A program made the position numbers and the translations under genes. From assembly GCA_963669155.1 (NCBI GenBank), contig OZ022586.1, forward strand, positions 4,451,833 through 4,515,832: DNA of 64,000 nt, given 5' to 3'. Position 1 is the stretch's first letter. Each line of letters opens with the position of its first letter. This stretch comes from Arbacia lixula. Taxonomy: Eukaryota; Echinodermata; Echinoidea; Arbacioida; Arbaciidae. Below are positions 63,754 through 64,000 of this stretch, in pieces. Below the pieces are notes generated by a model. It worked only from the letters and a program-made list of their open reading frames with translations, did no database searches and had not been told where the DNA came from.

Positions 63754-64000
63754 ATAAGTTTGTTATGTAATATAGATCATGGAATCTAATACAGTACATG
63801 CACGTGCAGTCACTTTGTATAATTTGGGGCTTAGAAAAGGTTAAATGATGAATAAGTGTTTGGAGTAAATGTGTACTCTGACTTTAAGGATGTACAAGGT
63901 CAGCCTTTTAGACGGTTTTGAACCCCAGAATCTCTCGCATGAGTGATGCTGTTTAGAACCAGAAGCCTGCATGTTAAAGAGTGTCATGATGCCAGTTTAA

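Larger units (their letters stand above)
62376..64000. other. Gene-free tail of the window
   Basis: No exon is supported. Two diverged copies of one repeat lie at about 62,905-62,950 and 63,928-63,975 (AATCTCTC-C, GATG-TGTTTAG-ACC). The foldback at 63,425 is the main structure. Confidence 0.5.

Overview
The window looks like nuclear DNA of an invertebrate animal. Genes are spliced with GT-AG introns, the background is AT-rich, there are many microsatellites and long G or C homopolymer runs, and foldback or MITE-like elements sit in almost every intron and intergenic stretch. The two best-conserved proteins (eIF2-alpha and RAE1) are close to vertebrate ones in length and motifs. Together with the repeat style this suggests a marine deuterostome such as an echinoderm. 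That placement is an inference; no search was run. All exon boundaries were read by eye from reading frame, splice sites and known family motifs.

Four genes can be supported. (1) A caveolin-family gene on the minus strand, about 8.06-11.36 kb, in four likely exons; the two 3' exons align residue for residue with the caveolin core, while the 5' part is provisional. (2) An intronless alpha-1,3-fucosyltransferase (GT10) gene on the plus strand at 22,733-24,181, encoding a 482-residue type II Golgi membrane protein. (3) EIF2S1 (eIF2-alpha) on the minus strand, 39.46-48.18 kb, seven coding exons, 314 residues, with the regulatory serine at residue 51. (4) RAE1 (mRNA export factor) on the plus strand, 50.97-60.92 kb, ten coding exons, 367 residues. 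EIF2S1 and RAE1 are arranged head to head: their putative non-coding first exons end at 49,737 (minus) and 50,040 (plus), so they probably share a divergent promoter of one or two hundred bases.

The rest is repeats. 1-8 kb holds an (AGT)n array split by a compound foldback element, then AT-rich repeat debris. 11.4-22.7 kb holds foldbacks, a 22-bp minisatellite (18.57-19.50 kb), and several diverged tandem repeats. 24.2-39 kb holds a second compound element, a TTAA-bounded MITE, further TIR elements at 30.2, 34.0 and 35.75 kb, a 200-bp assembly gap (32,350-32,549) and a 100-bp triplicate at 38.06 kb. At least three TTAA-bounded MITE families recur, some inside introns of both housekeeping genes.

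The most unusual observation is in RAE1 intron 8. A minisatellite of about 2 kb has a repeat unit that contains the last 12 bases of exon 8 plus its GTGAGT splice donor, so the real donor is followed by roughly 27 copies of itself in all states of decay. The neighbouring EIF2S1 gene shows the mirror case: the start of exon 7 with its acceptor has been tandemly duplicated into the intron, and the extra acceptor has lost its AG. The caveolin gene has a 3' splice site preceded by a pyrimidine tract of about 470 nt.
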